In this document: positions 43,426 to 51,991 of the stretch, piece after piece | How the letters are laid out: each line of letters begins with the position of its first letter | Position numbering within the stretch: the first letter of the stretch is position 1 | Assembly (NCBI GenBank): GCA_002363615.1 | Contig: DEWK01000019.1 | Span: forward strand, 101,531 to 165,530 | Origin: Lachnospira sp. UBA3212 | GTDB taxonomy: Bacteria > Bacillota > Clostridia > Lachnospirales > Lachnospiraceae | Reading direction: 5' to 3' | Length of the DNA stretch: 64,000 bases | Position numbers and translations under genes: made by a program | The notes under the pieces: generated by a model | Told to the model about the DNA's origin: nothing | What the model saw: the letters and a program-made list of their open reading frames with translations, nothing else | Database searches by the model: none

Positions 43426-44313
43426 ATGGCAAGTACAAAAGAAATCAAGGATCGAATGAAGAGTATCAATGATACACTAAAGATTACCAATGCCATGTAC
43501 ATGATTTCTTCTTCGAAATTAAAGAAGGCCAGAAAAAGATTGGAAGATACGGAGCCTTATTTCTTCAGTCTTCAGGGAACCATGGAACGAATCCTTCGTC
43601 ATGTTCCGGATATAAAAAATATTTATTTCGATAACTATAATGACTTAAGGCCTGAGGTAAAAACCGTGGCTTATGTGGTAGTTACCGCAGATAAGGGACT
43701 TGCAGGTGCTTATAATCACAATGTCTTAAAGCAGGCAGAAGAACTGATGAAGGAAGCCGATGAGCCAAGACTTTATGTTTTAGGGGAGCTGGGAAGGCAT
43801 TATTTTGAAAAGCGAAATATTCATATTGACCAGCAGTTCCACTATACCGTGCAGAATCCTTCCCTTTCCAGGGCTCGTCGAATCACTGAGCAGCTCTTAG
43901 ATGAATATGCGCAGGGCAAGTTAGACGAGGTTTATATGATATATACCAGAATGGATAATGCGGTTACAGAGACAACGGTTACCCAGAAGATTCTTCCACT
44001 GGAAAGAGGAAAGTTTGATATGAAACTTCCGGCCGGTGTTACCCTGGAAAACATGAATTTTTCTCCATCTCCGGAGGCAGTCATGGATACCATTGTTCCA
44101 AATTATGTCACCGGATTTGTGTATGGAGCACTGGTGGAATCATTTGCATCGGAACAGAATGCCCGAATGATGGCCATGGAGACGGCAACTAAGTCCGCAA
44201 AGAATATGCTCCATGACTTAGATATTTTATATAATCGTGCCAGACAGGCGGCCATTACCCAAGAAATTACCGAGGTGATTGCCGGTGCCAAGGCTCAAAA
44301 AAATAAAAAGTAA
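43426..44313 (+). CDS. atpG: ATP synthase subunit gamma
   Basis: Central rotor shaft of 295 aa. It starts MASTKEIKDRMKSINDTLKI and ends with ARQAAITQEITEVIAGA, both typical; VVTADKGLAGAYNHN matches the family core. Normal length. Confidence 0.95.
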   Translation: MASTKEIKDRMKSINDTLKITNAMYMISSSKLKKARKRLEDTEPYFFSLQGTMERILRHVPDIKNIYFDNYNDLRPEVKTVAYVVVTADKGLAGAYNHNVLKQAEELMKEADEPRLYVLGELGRHYFEKRNIHIDQQFHYTVQNPSLSRARRITEQLLDEYAQGKLDEVYMIYTRMDNAVTETTVTQKILPLERGKFDMKLPAGVTLENMNFSPSPEAVMDTIVPNYVTGFVYGALVESFASEQNARMMAMETATKSAKNMLHDLDILYNRARQAAITQEITEVIAGAKAQKNKK

Positions 44314-44330
44314 GGAGGTATGTGTAGAAC

Positions 44331-45725
44331 ATGAAAACAGGAAAAATTATTCAGGTTTTAGGACCTGTTGTAGACGTTGTATTTGAAGATAACGATCTTC
44401 CTGCAATCAAGGACGCCCTTGAAGTTACAAATGAGGGAAAGCGTCTTGTTATGGAAGTTGCTTCACATATCGGTAATAATACAGTTCGTTGTATCATGCT
44501 TGCATCAAGTGAAGGATTGTCAAGAGACATGGAAGTTACTGCTACCGGCAAGGGAATTCAGGTTCCTGTTGGAGAGCAGACCTTGGGCCGTCTCTTTAAT
44601 GTCCTAGGAGATGCAATCGATGGTGGGAAAGAGATTACAGGGGAGAAGTGGGAGATTCACCGTGAGGCTCCAAGCTTTGAGGAGCAGAAGCCAGCGGTAG
44701 AAATCCTCGAAACAGGAATCAAGGTAATCGACCTTTTAGCCCCTTATGCCAAGGGTGGTAAAATCGGTCTATTCGGTGGTGCCGGTGTAGGTAAAACCGT
44801 TTTGATTCAGGAGTTAATCCGTAATGTAGCAACAGAGCATGGTGGATATTCCATCTTTACCGGTGTAGGGGAACGTTCTCGTGAGGGAAATGATCTTTGG
44901 ACCGAAATGGCCGAGTCAGGGGTTCTTGAAAAGACCGCCTTGGTATTTGGTCAGATGAATGAGCCACCTGGAGCCCGTATGAGAGTTCCTGAAACCGGAC
45001 TTACGATTGCAGAGTATTTCCGTGATGTACAGAAGCAGAACGTACTTTTATTTATTGATAACATTTTCCGTTTCACCCAGGCAGGTTCAGAGGTTTCGGC
45101 CCTTCTTGGTCGTATGCCTTCTGCGGTTGGTTACCAGCCTACCCTAGCCAATGAAATGGGTGAGCTTCAGGAGCGTATTGCTTCTACGAAGGACGGTTCT
45201 ATTACTTCTGTTCAGGCGGTTTATGTGCCTGCGGACGACTTAACAGACCCTGCTCCTGCAACGACCTTTGCTCACTTGGATGCGACCACGGTTCTTTCCA
45301 GAAAGATTGTAGAGCAGGGTATTTATCCTGCGGTTGATCCTTTGGAGTCTAGTTCTCGTATCCTTGAGCCGGATGTGGTGGGAGAAGAGCACTATGAGGT
45401 TGCAAGACGTGTGCAGGAAATCCTTCAGAAGTACAAGGAACTTCAGGATATTATCGCCATCCTGGGAATGGAAGAATTAGGAGAAGAGGACAAGTTGATT
45501 GTCTATCGTGCTAGAAAGATTCAGCGTTTCCTTTCTCAGCCTTTCCATGTGGCTGAGAACTTTACCGGTGTTCCCGGTGTCTATGTTCCTGTAGAGGAGA
45601 CCATCCGTGGCTTTAAGTGCATCTTAGATGGTCAGATGGATGACTATCCGGAGGCTGCCTTCTTTAATGTTGGTACCATTGAGGATGTAAAGGCTAAGGC
45701 ACAAAGTATCCGGGCGGAAGCTTAG
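44331..45725 (+). CDS. atpD: ATP synthase subunit beta
   Basis: Catalytic F1 subunit of 464 aa. Walker A GGAGVGKT, catalytic Glu in GVGERSREGNDL, LFIDNIFRFTQAGSEVSALL-type Walker B region and the DELSEED-like segment (ILGMEELGEEDKL) are visible. RBS AAGGAGG. Confidence 0.97.
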   Translation: MKTGKIIQVLGPVVDVVFEDNDLPAIKDALEVTNEGKRLVMEVASHIGNNTVRCIMLASSEGLSRDMEVTATGKGIQVPVGEQTLGRLFNVLGDAIDGGKEITGEKWEIHREAPSFEEQKPAVEILETGIKVIDLLAPYAKGGKIGLFGGAGVGKTVLIQELIRNVATEHGGYSIFTGVGERSREGNDLWTEMAESGVLEKTALVFGQMNEPPGARMRVPETGLTIAEYFRDVQKQNVLLFIDNIFRFTQAGSEVSALLGRMPSAVGYQPTLANEMGELQERIASTKDGSITSVQAVYVPADDLTDPAPATTFAHLDATTVLSRKIVEQGIYPAVDPLESSSRILEPDVVGEEHYEVARRVQEILQKYKELQDIIAILGMEELGEEDKLIVYRARKIQRFLSQPFHVAENFTGVPGVYVPVEETIRGFKCILDGQMDDYPEAAFFNVGTIEDVKAKAQSIRAEA

Positions 45726-45747
45726 GATCCGGGAAAGGGAGGGAAAC

Positions 45748-46158
45748 ATGAGCTCTTTTTTCTTAAAATTAATTGCCACTGATAAGGTTTATTATCAGGG
45801 ACGTGTTCGCTCGGTGGTTCTTCCTGAAACCGATGGCCAGCACGAAATCCTTGCCCACCATGAAAATCTAATTATGGCGGTTAAGGGAGGCTGGGTGAAG
45901 TTTCAAAAAGAAGGGGAAGATACCTGGGAAGAGGTAATCGTGGGTTGCGGTATGGCCCAGGTTGCCAATAACCGAGTGATGGTTTTAGTAGAGACCGCAG
46001 AAAGTCCAGAGGAAATCGATGTGCGTCGAGCCAGCGAAGCCAAGGAACGTGCGGAAGAACAGCTTCGTCAGGACCAGAGTATTCGTGAATATTATCATAC
46101 CCAGGCTTCTCTTGCCAGAGCCATGGAGAGACTGAAGGCAAGTAATAAAAATTTATAA
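45748..46158 (+). CDS. atpC: ATP synthase subunit epsilon
   Basis: A 136-aa regulatory subunit: N-terminal beta sandwich (ATDKVYYQGRVRSVVLPET, GQHEILAHHENL) and a C-terminal helical hairpin (DVRRASEAKERAEEQL). Last gene of the operon, followed by a strong terminator. Confidence 0.94.
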   Translation: MSSFFLKLIATDKVYYQGRVRSVVLPETDGQHEILAHHENLIMAVKGGWVKFQKEGEDTWEEVIVGCGMAQVANNRVMVLVETAESPEEIDVRRASEAKERAEEQLRQDQSIREYYHTQASLARAMERLKASNKNL

Positions 46159-46166
46159 AAACAAGG

Positions 46167-46200
46167 AATCACTTGAACTTGGGTTCAAGTGATTTTTTTT
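46167..46200 (+). terminator. Terminator of the atp operon
   Basis: AATCACTTGAAC and its complement form a perfect 12-bp stem with a TTGG loop and at least eight T. Confidence 0.95.
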
Positions 46201-46242
46201 AAAAAAAAATAGGTGATTGGGTGATAAATGGGACTTACTATG

Positions 46243-46251
46243 TGCTAAAAT
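46243..46251 (+). promoter_or_regulatory. Possible cas operon promoter
   Basis: Extended -10 TGC-TAAAAT 40 bases before cas9; the -35 region is weak. Confidence 0.5.
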
Positions 46252-46290
46252 AATATTAGTGGACAGAAATTAAGGATTGGAGGTTTTAAT

Positions 46291-49200
46291 ATGAGTGTAA
46301 ATGTAGGTCTAGACATCGGTATAGCATCAGTAGGTGTAGCTGTTGTAGATTCAGAGAGTGGGGAAATTCTAGAAGCTGTATCAGATTTATTTGAATCAGC
46401 TGAAGCAAATCAGAATGTAGATAGAAGAGGATTTCGTCAATCAAGAAGATTAAAGAGAAGACAATATAATAGAATTCACGATTTTATGAAATTGTGGGAG
46501 GAGTTTGGGTTTGTAAAACCGGAGAATATTAATTTGAATACGGTGGGCCTACGTGTGAAATCTTTAACGGAACAGGTAACATTAGATGAACTGTATGTCA
46601 TCCTTCTGTCGGAATTAAAACATCGAGGAATCTCTTATCTAGAGGATTCAGAAGAAGTGGATGGGGGTTCTGAATATAAGGAAGGTCTAAGGATTAATCA
46701 AAGAGAATTACAGAGTAAGTATCCTTGTGAAATTCAGTTAGAACGATTAAAAATATATGGTCGATATAGGGGGAATTTTACCGTAGAAATAGATGGAGAA
46801 AAAGTAGGTCTTAGTAACGTATTTACTACTGGTGCATATCGCAAGGAAATTCAGCAGTTATTAAGTATTCAAAAGACCTATCAGAGTAAATTGACAGATG
46901 ATTTCATTAATAAGTATTTAGAAATCTTTGACAGAAAAAGACAATACTATGTGGGACCAGGGAATGAAAAGTCTAGGACAGATTACGGAAGATATACAAC
47001 GAAAAAAGATGCAGAGGGGAATTATATTACCGATGAGAATATTTTTGAAAAATTAATTGGTAAGTGTTCCATTTATCCGGAAGAGATGAGGGCTGCAGGA
47101 GCTTCCTATACGGCTCAAGAGTTTAATCTTTTGAATGATTTAAACAATTTGACTATTGGTGGTCGAAAAATAGAGGAAGAAGAAAAGCGAGCAATTATTG
47201 AAACAATCAAATCCTCTAAGGTGGTTAATGTTGAAAAGATTATCTGTAAGGTTACCGGAGAGGATGCTGAAACAATTACAGGAGCAAGAATTGATAAAGA
47301 TGATAAACGTATTTATCATTCGTTTGAATGTTATAGAAAGTTAAAAAAAGCATTAGAGACAATTGAAGTTAAGATAGAAGAGTATTCTAGAGAAGAGTTA
47401 GATGAATTAGCAAGAATTCTTACGTTAAATACCGAAAGAGAAGGTATTTTAGGAGAATTAGAAAAGTCCTTCCTTGATTTAGGGGAAGAGGTTATTGACT
47501 GTGTGATTGATTTTAGAAGAAAGAATGGTCCTTTATTTAGTAAATGGCAATCATTCTCTCTCCGCCTGATGAATGATATTATCCCGGATATGTACGAACA
47601 GCCAAAAGAGCAGATGACACTGTTAACAGAGATGGGATTAATGAAATCAAAGAAGGAAATCTTTAAAGGAATGAAGTATATTCCTGAGAATGTCATGAGA
47701 GATGATATCTATAATCCAGTGGTAGTAAGGTCTGTTCGTATTGCTGTTCGCGCGTTGAATGCAGTGATTAAAAAGTATGGCGAGATTGACAAAGTTGTGA
47801 TTGAGATGCCAAGAGACCGTAATACCGAAGAGCAAAAAAAGAGAATCGATGCTGAAAATAAAAGGAATAGAGAAGAATTACCAGGAATTGAGAAAAGGAT
47901 TTTAGAGGAGTATGGAATTAAAATAACATCCGCTCATTATAGAAATCATAAACAACTGGGATTAAAACTAAAACTTTGGAATGAGCAGGGAGGAATTTGT
48001 CCATATTCTGGCAAAACCATTGATCTTGAGCGATTGCTTCAAAATGCTGGAGATTATGAGGTGGATCATATTATTCCATTGTCGATTTCTTTAGATGATA
48101 GTAGGAATAATAAGGTGTTGGTTTATGCTAGTGAAAATCAAAAGAAGGGAAATCAGACACCATACGCTTATCTTTCGTCCGTACAGAGAGAATGGGGATG
48201 GGAACAATATAGACATTATGTTTTATCAGATTTAAAAAAGAAAAAGATATCTTCTAAAAAGATTGAAAATTATTTGTTTATGAAAGATATTAGTAAAATC
48301 GATGTTGTGAAAGGATTTATTCAGCGTAATTTGAATGATACCAGATATGCTTCGAAAGTAGTTCTTAATACGTTAGAGAGTTTCTTTAAGGCGAATGAAA
48401 AAGAGACAAAGGTTAGTGTGATAAGAGGAAGCTTTACTTCTTTAATGAGAAAAAATTTAAAACTTGATAAGAGTAGAGAGGAGTCATATGCACATCACGC
48501 AGTAGATGCTCTTTTAATTGCATATTCCAAGATGGGATATGATTCTTATCATAAATTGCAAGGAGAATTTATTGATTTTGAAACAGGAGAGATCTTAGAT
48601 TCACGTATGTGGGAGACAAATTTAGAACCAGACATTTTAAAGGGATATTTATATGGACGTAAGTGGTCAGAAATTCGAGAGAATATTAAGATTGCAGAGT
48701 CAAGAGTGAAGTACTGGCATATGACCAATAAAAAATGCAATCGCTCTTTATGTAATCAAACCTTATATGGCACTAGAACCTATGATGGGAAAATATATCA
48801 GATAAAAAAGATTAAAGATATCCGAACACCAGAAGGATTAAAAACTTTTAAAGATCTAGTGGATAAGAATAAGGGCGATCATTTGTTAATGGCGCGGAAT
48901 GACCCAAAGACTTATGAACAGATTCTGCAAATCTATCGAGATTATTCAGATGCAAAAAATCCATTCCTTCAATATGAGATGGAAACGGGGGATTGTATTC
49001 GAAAGTACTCTAAGAAACACAATGGTTCTCGGATTGTAAGTTTGAAATATCACGATGGAGAAGTTAATTCTTGTATTGATGTTTCTCATAAGTATGGCTT
49101 TGAGAAAGGAAGTCAGAAAGTAGTGCTGATGAGCTTAAATCCATATCGAATGGATGTTTATAAGAATTGCAACGATGGAAAATACTATCTCATTGGTCTT

Positions 49201-49584
49201 AAGCAGTCTGATATCAAATGTGAAGGTAGACATTATGTGATTGACGAAGAAAAATATGCTAAGGTTTTAGTAAACGAAAAGATGATTCAGCCAGGTCAAT
49301 CAAGAAAAGATTTACCGGATTTGGGATATGAATTTGTAATGTCATTTTATAAGAATGAGATTATTCAATATGAGAAGGATGGTAAATTTTATAAGGAGAG
49401 GTTTTTATCAAGAACCAAACCGGCAAGTAGAAATTATATTGAGACAAAACCGGTAGATAAACCAAATTTTGAAAAACGACATCAAATTGGTTTGGCTAAA
49501 ACTACATTTATTCGAAAAATCAGAACAGATATTCTAGGGAATGAATATAATTGTGATCGAGAAAAGTTTTCTAGTATTTGTTGA
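46291..49584 (+). CDS. cas9: Cas9 endonuclease, compact type II-A (S. thermophilus CRISPR1-like)
   Basis: RNA-guided DNA endonuclease of 1097 aa. RuvC-I Asp-8 is in GLDIGIASVG, the Arg-rich bridge helix starts near residue 43 (RRGFRQSRRLKRRQ), RuvC-II Glu-505 is in VVIEMPRD, HNH His-593 in YEVDHIIPLS, and RuvC-III His-736/Asp-739 in HHAVDALLIA, so all catalytic residues are present. Long stretches match the 1121-aa CRISPR1 Cas9 of S. thermophilus as I recall it (GPGNEKSRTDYGRY, ASYTAQEFNLLNDL, LTLNTEREGI). The PAM-interacting C-terminus (about 830-1097) is less alike, so PAM may differ. RBS GGAGG at 46279. The promoter of the downstream tracrRNA overlaps its stop codon. Confidence 0.97.
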   Translation: MSVNVGLDIGIASVGVAVVDSESGEILEAVSDLFESAEANQNVDRRGFRQSRRLKRRQYNRIHDFMKLWEEFGFVKPENINLNTVGLRVKSLTEQVTLDELYVILLSELKHRGISYLEDSEEVDGGSEYKEGLRINQRELQSKYPCEIQLERLKIYGRYRGNFTVEIDGEKVGLSNVFTTGAYRKEIQQLLSIQKTYQSKLTDDFINKYLEIFDRKRQYYVGPGNEKSRTDYGRYTTKKDAEGNYITDENIFEKLIGKCSIYPEEMRAAGASYTAQEFNLLNDLNNLTIGGRKIEEEEKRAIIETIKSSKVVNVEKIICKVTGEDAETITGARIDKDDKRIYHSFECYRKLKKALETIEVKIEEYSREELDELARILTLNTEREGILGELEKSFLDLGEEVIDCVIDFRRKNGPLFSKWQSFSLRLMNDIIPDMYEQPKEQMTLLTEMGLMKSKKEIFKGMKYIPENVMRDDIYNPVVVRSVRIAVRALNAVIKKYGEIDKVVIEMPRDRNTEEQKKRIDAENKRNREELPGIEKRILEEYGIKITSAHYRNHKQLGLKLKLWNEQGGICPYSGKTIDLERLLQNAGDYEVDHIIPLSISLDDSRNNKVLVYASENQKKGNQTPYAYLSSVQREWGWEQYRHYVLSDLKKKKISSKKIENYLFMKDISKIDVVKGFIQRNLNDTRYASKVVLNTLESFFKANEKETKVSVIRGSFTSLMRKNLKLDKSREESYAHHAVDALLIAYSKMGYDSYHKLQGEFIDFETGEILDSRMWETNLEPDILKGYLYGRKWSEIRENIKIAESRVKYWHMTNKKCNRSLCNQTLYGTRTYDGKIYQIKKIKDIRTPEGLKTFKDLVDKNKGDHLLMARNDPKTYEQILQIYRDYSDAKNPFLQYEMETGDCIRKYSKKHNGSRIVSLKYHDGEVNSCIDVSHKYGFEKGSQKVVLMSLNPYRMDVYKNCNDGKYYLIGLKQSDIKCEGRHYVIDEEKYAKVLVNEKMIQPGQSRKDLPDLGYEFVMSFYKNEIIQYEKDGKFYKERFLSRTKPASRNYIETKPVDKPNFEKRHQIGLAKTTFIRKIRTDILGNEYNCDREKFSSIC

Positions 49585-49609
49585 CAATTAAAAAAGAATC
49601 ATATAAAAT
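49581..49609 (+). promoter_or_regulatory. tracrRNA promoter
   Basis: TTGACA (49581-49586), 17 bases, TAAAAT (49604-49609); the -35 hexamer overlaps the cas9 stop codon. Confidence 0.85.
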
Positions 49610-49615
49610 AAGGGT

Positions 49616-49711
49616 GTTGGAAGAATTTTTTTTACACTAACTTGAATTATTCAGACCAACTAAAACAAGGCTTTATGCCGAAATCAAGGACACCTTCGGG
49701 TGTCCTTTTTT
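49616..49711 (+). ncRNA. tracrRNA
   Basis: An anti-repeat at 49630-49665 is complementary to the CRISPR repeat: a stem of over 20 pairs with one G-U, a small asymmetric bulge (C opposite ACC), then an 8-bp lower stem (TTTTAGTT/AACTAAAA). It is followed by AAGGCTTTATGCCGAAATC, the nexus, which closely resembles that of S. thermophilus CRISPR1 tracrRNA. The AGGACACC-TTCG-GGTGTCCT terminator with six T ends it. Same strand as the array. Start point is inferred from the promoter. Confidence 0.94.
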
Positions 49712-49729
49712 CTTTTTAAGGAGGAATAG

Positions 49730-50647
49730 ATGGCATTTCGTGTTCTTATGATTGAAAGTGAAGTCACCATTAAATTAAAACTCTGTAATTTAATTATTAC
49801 TAAGGGGTTCGAGAATGATATTTGGATTCCGTTAGATGATATCTCTATGATTGTGATAGATAATCTTACAACTAGTATTACAACGAGGCTTTTAAGTATT
49901 TTGGCAGAAGAAGGAATTGCAGTTGTAATTTGTGATCGAAAACACTTACCGATTGGATACTACTGTTCCTATGATAATCATAGTAGGGCTTCTAAAGTTT
50001 TTAATTACCAGCTGAGTTCCATGACAGAGGAATTAAAAAGTAATTTTTGGAAAAAGATTATTGAGCAGAAAATAATCAATCAAAGACAAACGCTTATTGA
50101 ATTAGGAATGGGAGAGAAAGTATCTGATAAATTGTTAGAATTTTCTAAGGAAGTGGAAGAAAGAGATTGTACCAATCGAGAAGCCCATGCAGCGAAGGTA
50201 TATTTTAATACGATGATGGGAACTAGCTTTTCTAGAGGAGATGAAGACATTCTTTTAAATTCAGGTTTAGATTATGGATATGCAATTATCAGAAGCTATT
50301 TAGCTCGATTGTGTGTGGGATATGGATTAAATACACAGGTAGGATTTTTTCATCGGAATGAATATAATCGATTCAATCTATGCGATGATTTAATCGAGCC
50401 AATCAGACCAATTGTAGATTTATATGCCTATCGTTTGTTAAATAGGGAAGAAATTTTTAAAGCTGATCATAGACATAAGTTGGTAAATCTTCTTAATCAT
50501 AAAATCAGGTATAAAAATAAAAAAATGTATCTGTGTAATATGTTGGAGGAGTATGTGGAACAGGTTGCTAGTATGATTATGGGATTACGCGATCAGGTGG
50601 TATTTCCAGAAGTAGTGGATTATATAGGTGAAGAGGATGAATTATAG
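49730..50647 (+). CDS. cas1: CRISPR adaptation integrase Cas1
   Basis: A 305-aa metal-dependent integrase that inserts new spacers with Cas2. The N-terminal beta domain has IPLDDISMIVIDN; the catalytic domain has the Glu in NREAHAAKVYFN, His in GFFHRNEYNRFNLCDDLIEP and the following acidic cluster. RBS AAGGAGGAATAG just after the tracrRNA terminator. Overlaps cas2. Confidence 0.96.
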   Translation: MAFRVLMIESEVTIKLKLCNLIITKGFENDIWIPLDDISMIVIDNLTTSITTRLLSILAEEGIAVVICDRKHLPIGYYCSYDNHSRASKVFNYQLSSMTEELKSNFWKKIIEQKIINQRQTLIELGMGEKVSDKLLEFSKEVEERDCTNREAHAAKVYFNTMMGTSFSRGDEDILLNSGLDYGYAIIRSYLARLCVGYGLNTQVGFFHRNEYNRFNLCDDLIEPIRPIVDLYAYRLLNREEIFKADHRHKLVNLLNHKIRYKNKKMYLCNMLEEYVEQVASMIMGLRDQVVFPEVVDYIGEEDEL

Positions 50648-50960
50648 GATTATGAGATTGATTTGTATGTTTGATTTACCCATGGAAACCGCAGATGAAA
50701 AACGAAGATATCGACAATTTCGAAAGAATTTGTTGAGGGAGGGTTTTATTATGATGCAGTTTTCCGTATATATTAGGACTTGCCCTAATAAGGATTTTGT
50801 AACCCGTATGGAAAAGAGAATACAGAAAATTGTTCCGCCGGAGGGAAATATTAGATTAGTCACAATTACAGAAAAGCAATATCAAAATATAAAATTATTG
50901 ATTGGTAGTAAATCTCTACAGGAGGAGGCTATGGGGACAGAAAGGTTGGTGATCTTTTGA
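50637..50960 (+). CDS. cas2: CRISPR adaptation protein Cas2
   Basis: A 107-aa small ferredoxin-fold protein, the dimeric bridge of the Cas1-Cas2 integrase. Start MNYRIMRLICMFDLPMET matches S. thermophilus CRISPR1 Cas2, so I use 50637; the frame opens at a GTG at 50628. FSVYIRTCPNKDF and VRLVTITEKQ-like segments (IRLVTITEKQYQN) are typical. Overlaps cas1 by 11 bases and csn2 by four. Confidence 0.93.
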   Translation: MNYRIMRLICMFDLPMETADEKRRYRQFRKNLLREGFIMMQFSVYIRTCPNKDFVTRMEKRIQKIVPPEGNIRLVTITEKQYQNIKLLIGSKSLQEEAMGTERLVIF

Positions 50961-51946
50961 TTTTAAAGGTGAATGAGATAGAGTTTGAATTAAATAGAAT
51001 TACACAGTTATGTGGTCAAAATCTGAAACAAAAAAAGAGGTTAGTGAAAACACTTAGTAAGTATTTTTCCTCGGAGAAATATGCAGAATATGAACAGGAA
51101 GAATCCCAAAGTATTATGGTTAACCATGAAAAAGTGGGAAGGAAATATTTTAAGGTATATAAAATCAGGGATGAGGATTCTTTACTTGGACAAATAAAAC
51201 TAGGAAGGAACACGCTTATGACTAATTATTTAAAAAAGTTTCTAGAACAGTTTGATGTCCAAAGTCGGTTGGCGGTTATTGACGAGGAATTATCTAAAAT
51301 TTATATCGAATTAAATGATGAAGTATTAAAAAGAATTGGAAAAATTGAATTTGATTATGATTTAGCATCAATTTGGGATATGATTCAAAAAACAAGTTTA
51401 TATGGAGAAGGGGAATGTGTTCTTGAGGAAATAGAGAATAGGGAATTGTTAAAAGTTTTTTTGAATTTATTAGTTCAAGTAAATCAAGAAATTTCTGAAA
51501 AAACAATTGTAATATTTGAAAATATGGATCATATGATATCAAGAGATGAGTATCAGTCATTGATTTATTCATGTAAGAAGATTGCAGAGACACAAGATAT
51601 GTATTTTCTTTTTACCACCAGTTTAGAAAAATATGTATGCATAGATGAGAACTTAATTACTGGAATTACAGTAGTTAATGATCAAATATTTAATTTTCCA
51701 GAGATTGAACATCTAAAAGATTATATCGAAGACCATTATCCCTATAAAAAAGAATATACTGATAATGAATTATATAAAGATCTAATTTCTATCATACATA
51801 GGATTGGAAAGCAAGAATATTTATATGAGGAAAGACAACTTGTAATTTGCAAATTGATTAATGATACCTTACTGGATAGGGAGTATAGAAAATATAAGGC
51901 AACAAGTTTAGAAGAGGCTTTTTTACAGGACTCATCTGTGATATAA
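50957..51946 (+). CDS. csn2: Csn2, long form
   Basis: A 329-aa adaptation accessory protein. Type II-A Csn2 forms DNA-encircling tetramers and is needed for spacer uptake; the common form is about 220 aa, and a longer form of about 320-350 aa accompanies CRISPR1-type Cas9. Position, length, Asp/Glu/Lys-rich helical composition and segments such as SEKTIVIFENMDHM fit the long form. Start TTG at 50957 overlaps the cas2 stop. The assignment rests mostly on locus context and size. Confidence 0.8.
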   Translation: MILKVNEIEFELNRITQLCGQNLKQKKRLVKTLSKYFSSEKYAEYEQEESQSIMVNHEKVGRKYFKVYKIRDEDSLLGQIKLGRNTLMTNYLKKFLEQFDVQSRLAVIDEELSKIYIELNDEVLKRIGKIEFDYDLASIWDMIQKTSLYGEGECVLEEIENRELLKVFLNLLVQVNQEISEKTIVIFENMDHMISRDEYQSLIYSCKKIAETQDMYFLFTTSLEKYVCIDENLITGITVVNDQIFNFPEIEHLKDYIEDHYPYKKEYTDNELYKDLISIIHRIGKQEYLYEERQLVICKLINDTLLDREYRKYKATSLEEAFLQDSSVI

Positions 51947-51991
51947 TAACGATACAGGAAGGCCTGGCTAAAATGGCAAAGTGAATTTGAC
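51942..51991 (+). promoter_or_regulatory. CRISPR leader
   Basis: An extended -10 (TGA-TATAAT, 51939-51947) overlapping the end of csn2 directs transcription into the array. The last seven bases before the first repeat, ATTTGAC (51985-51991), resemble the type II-A leader-anchoring sequence ATTTGAG used for polarised spacer integration. The leader is only 45 bases after csn2. Confidence 0.75.
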
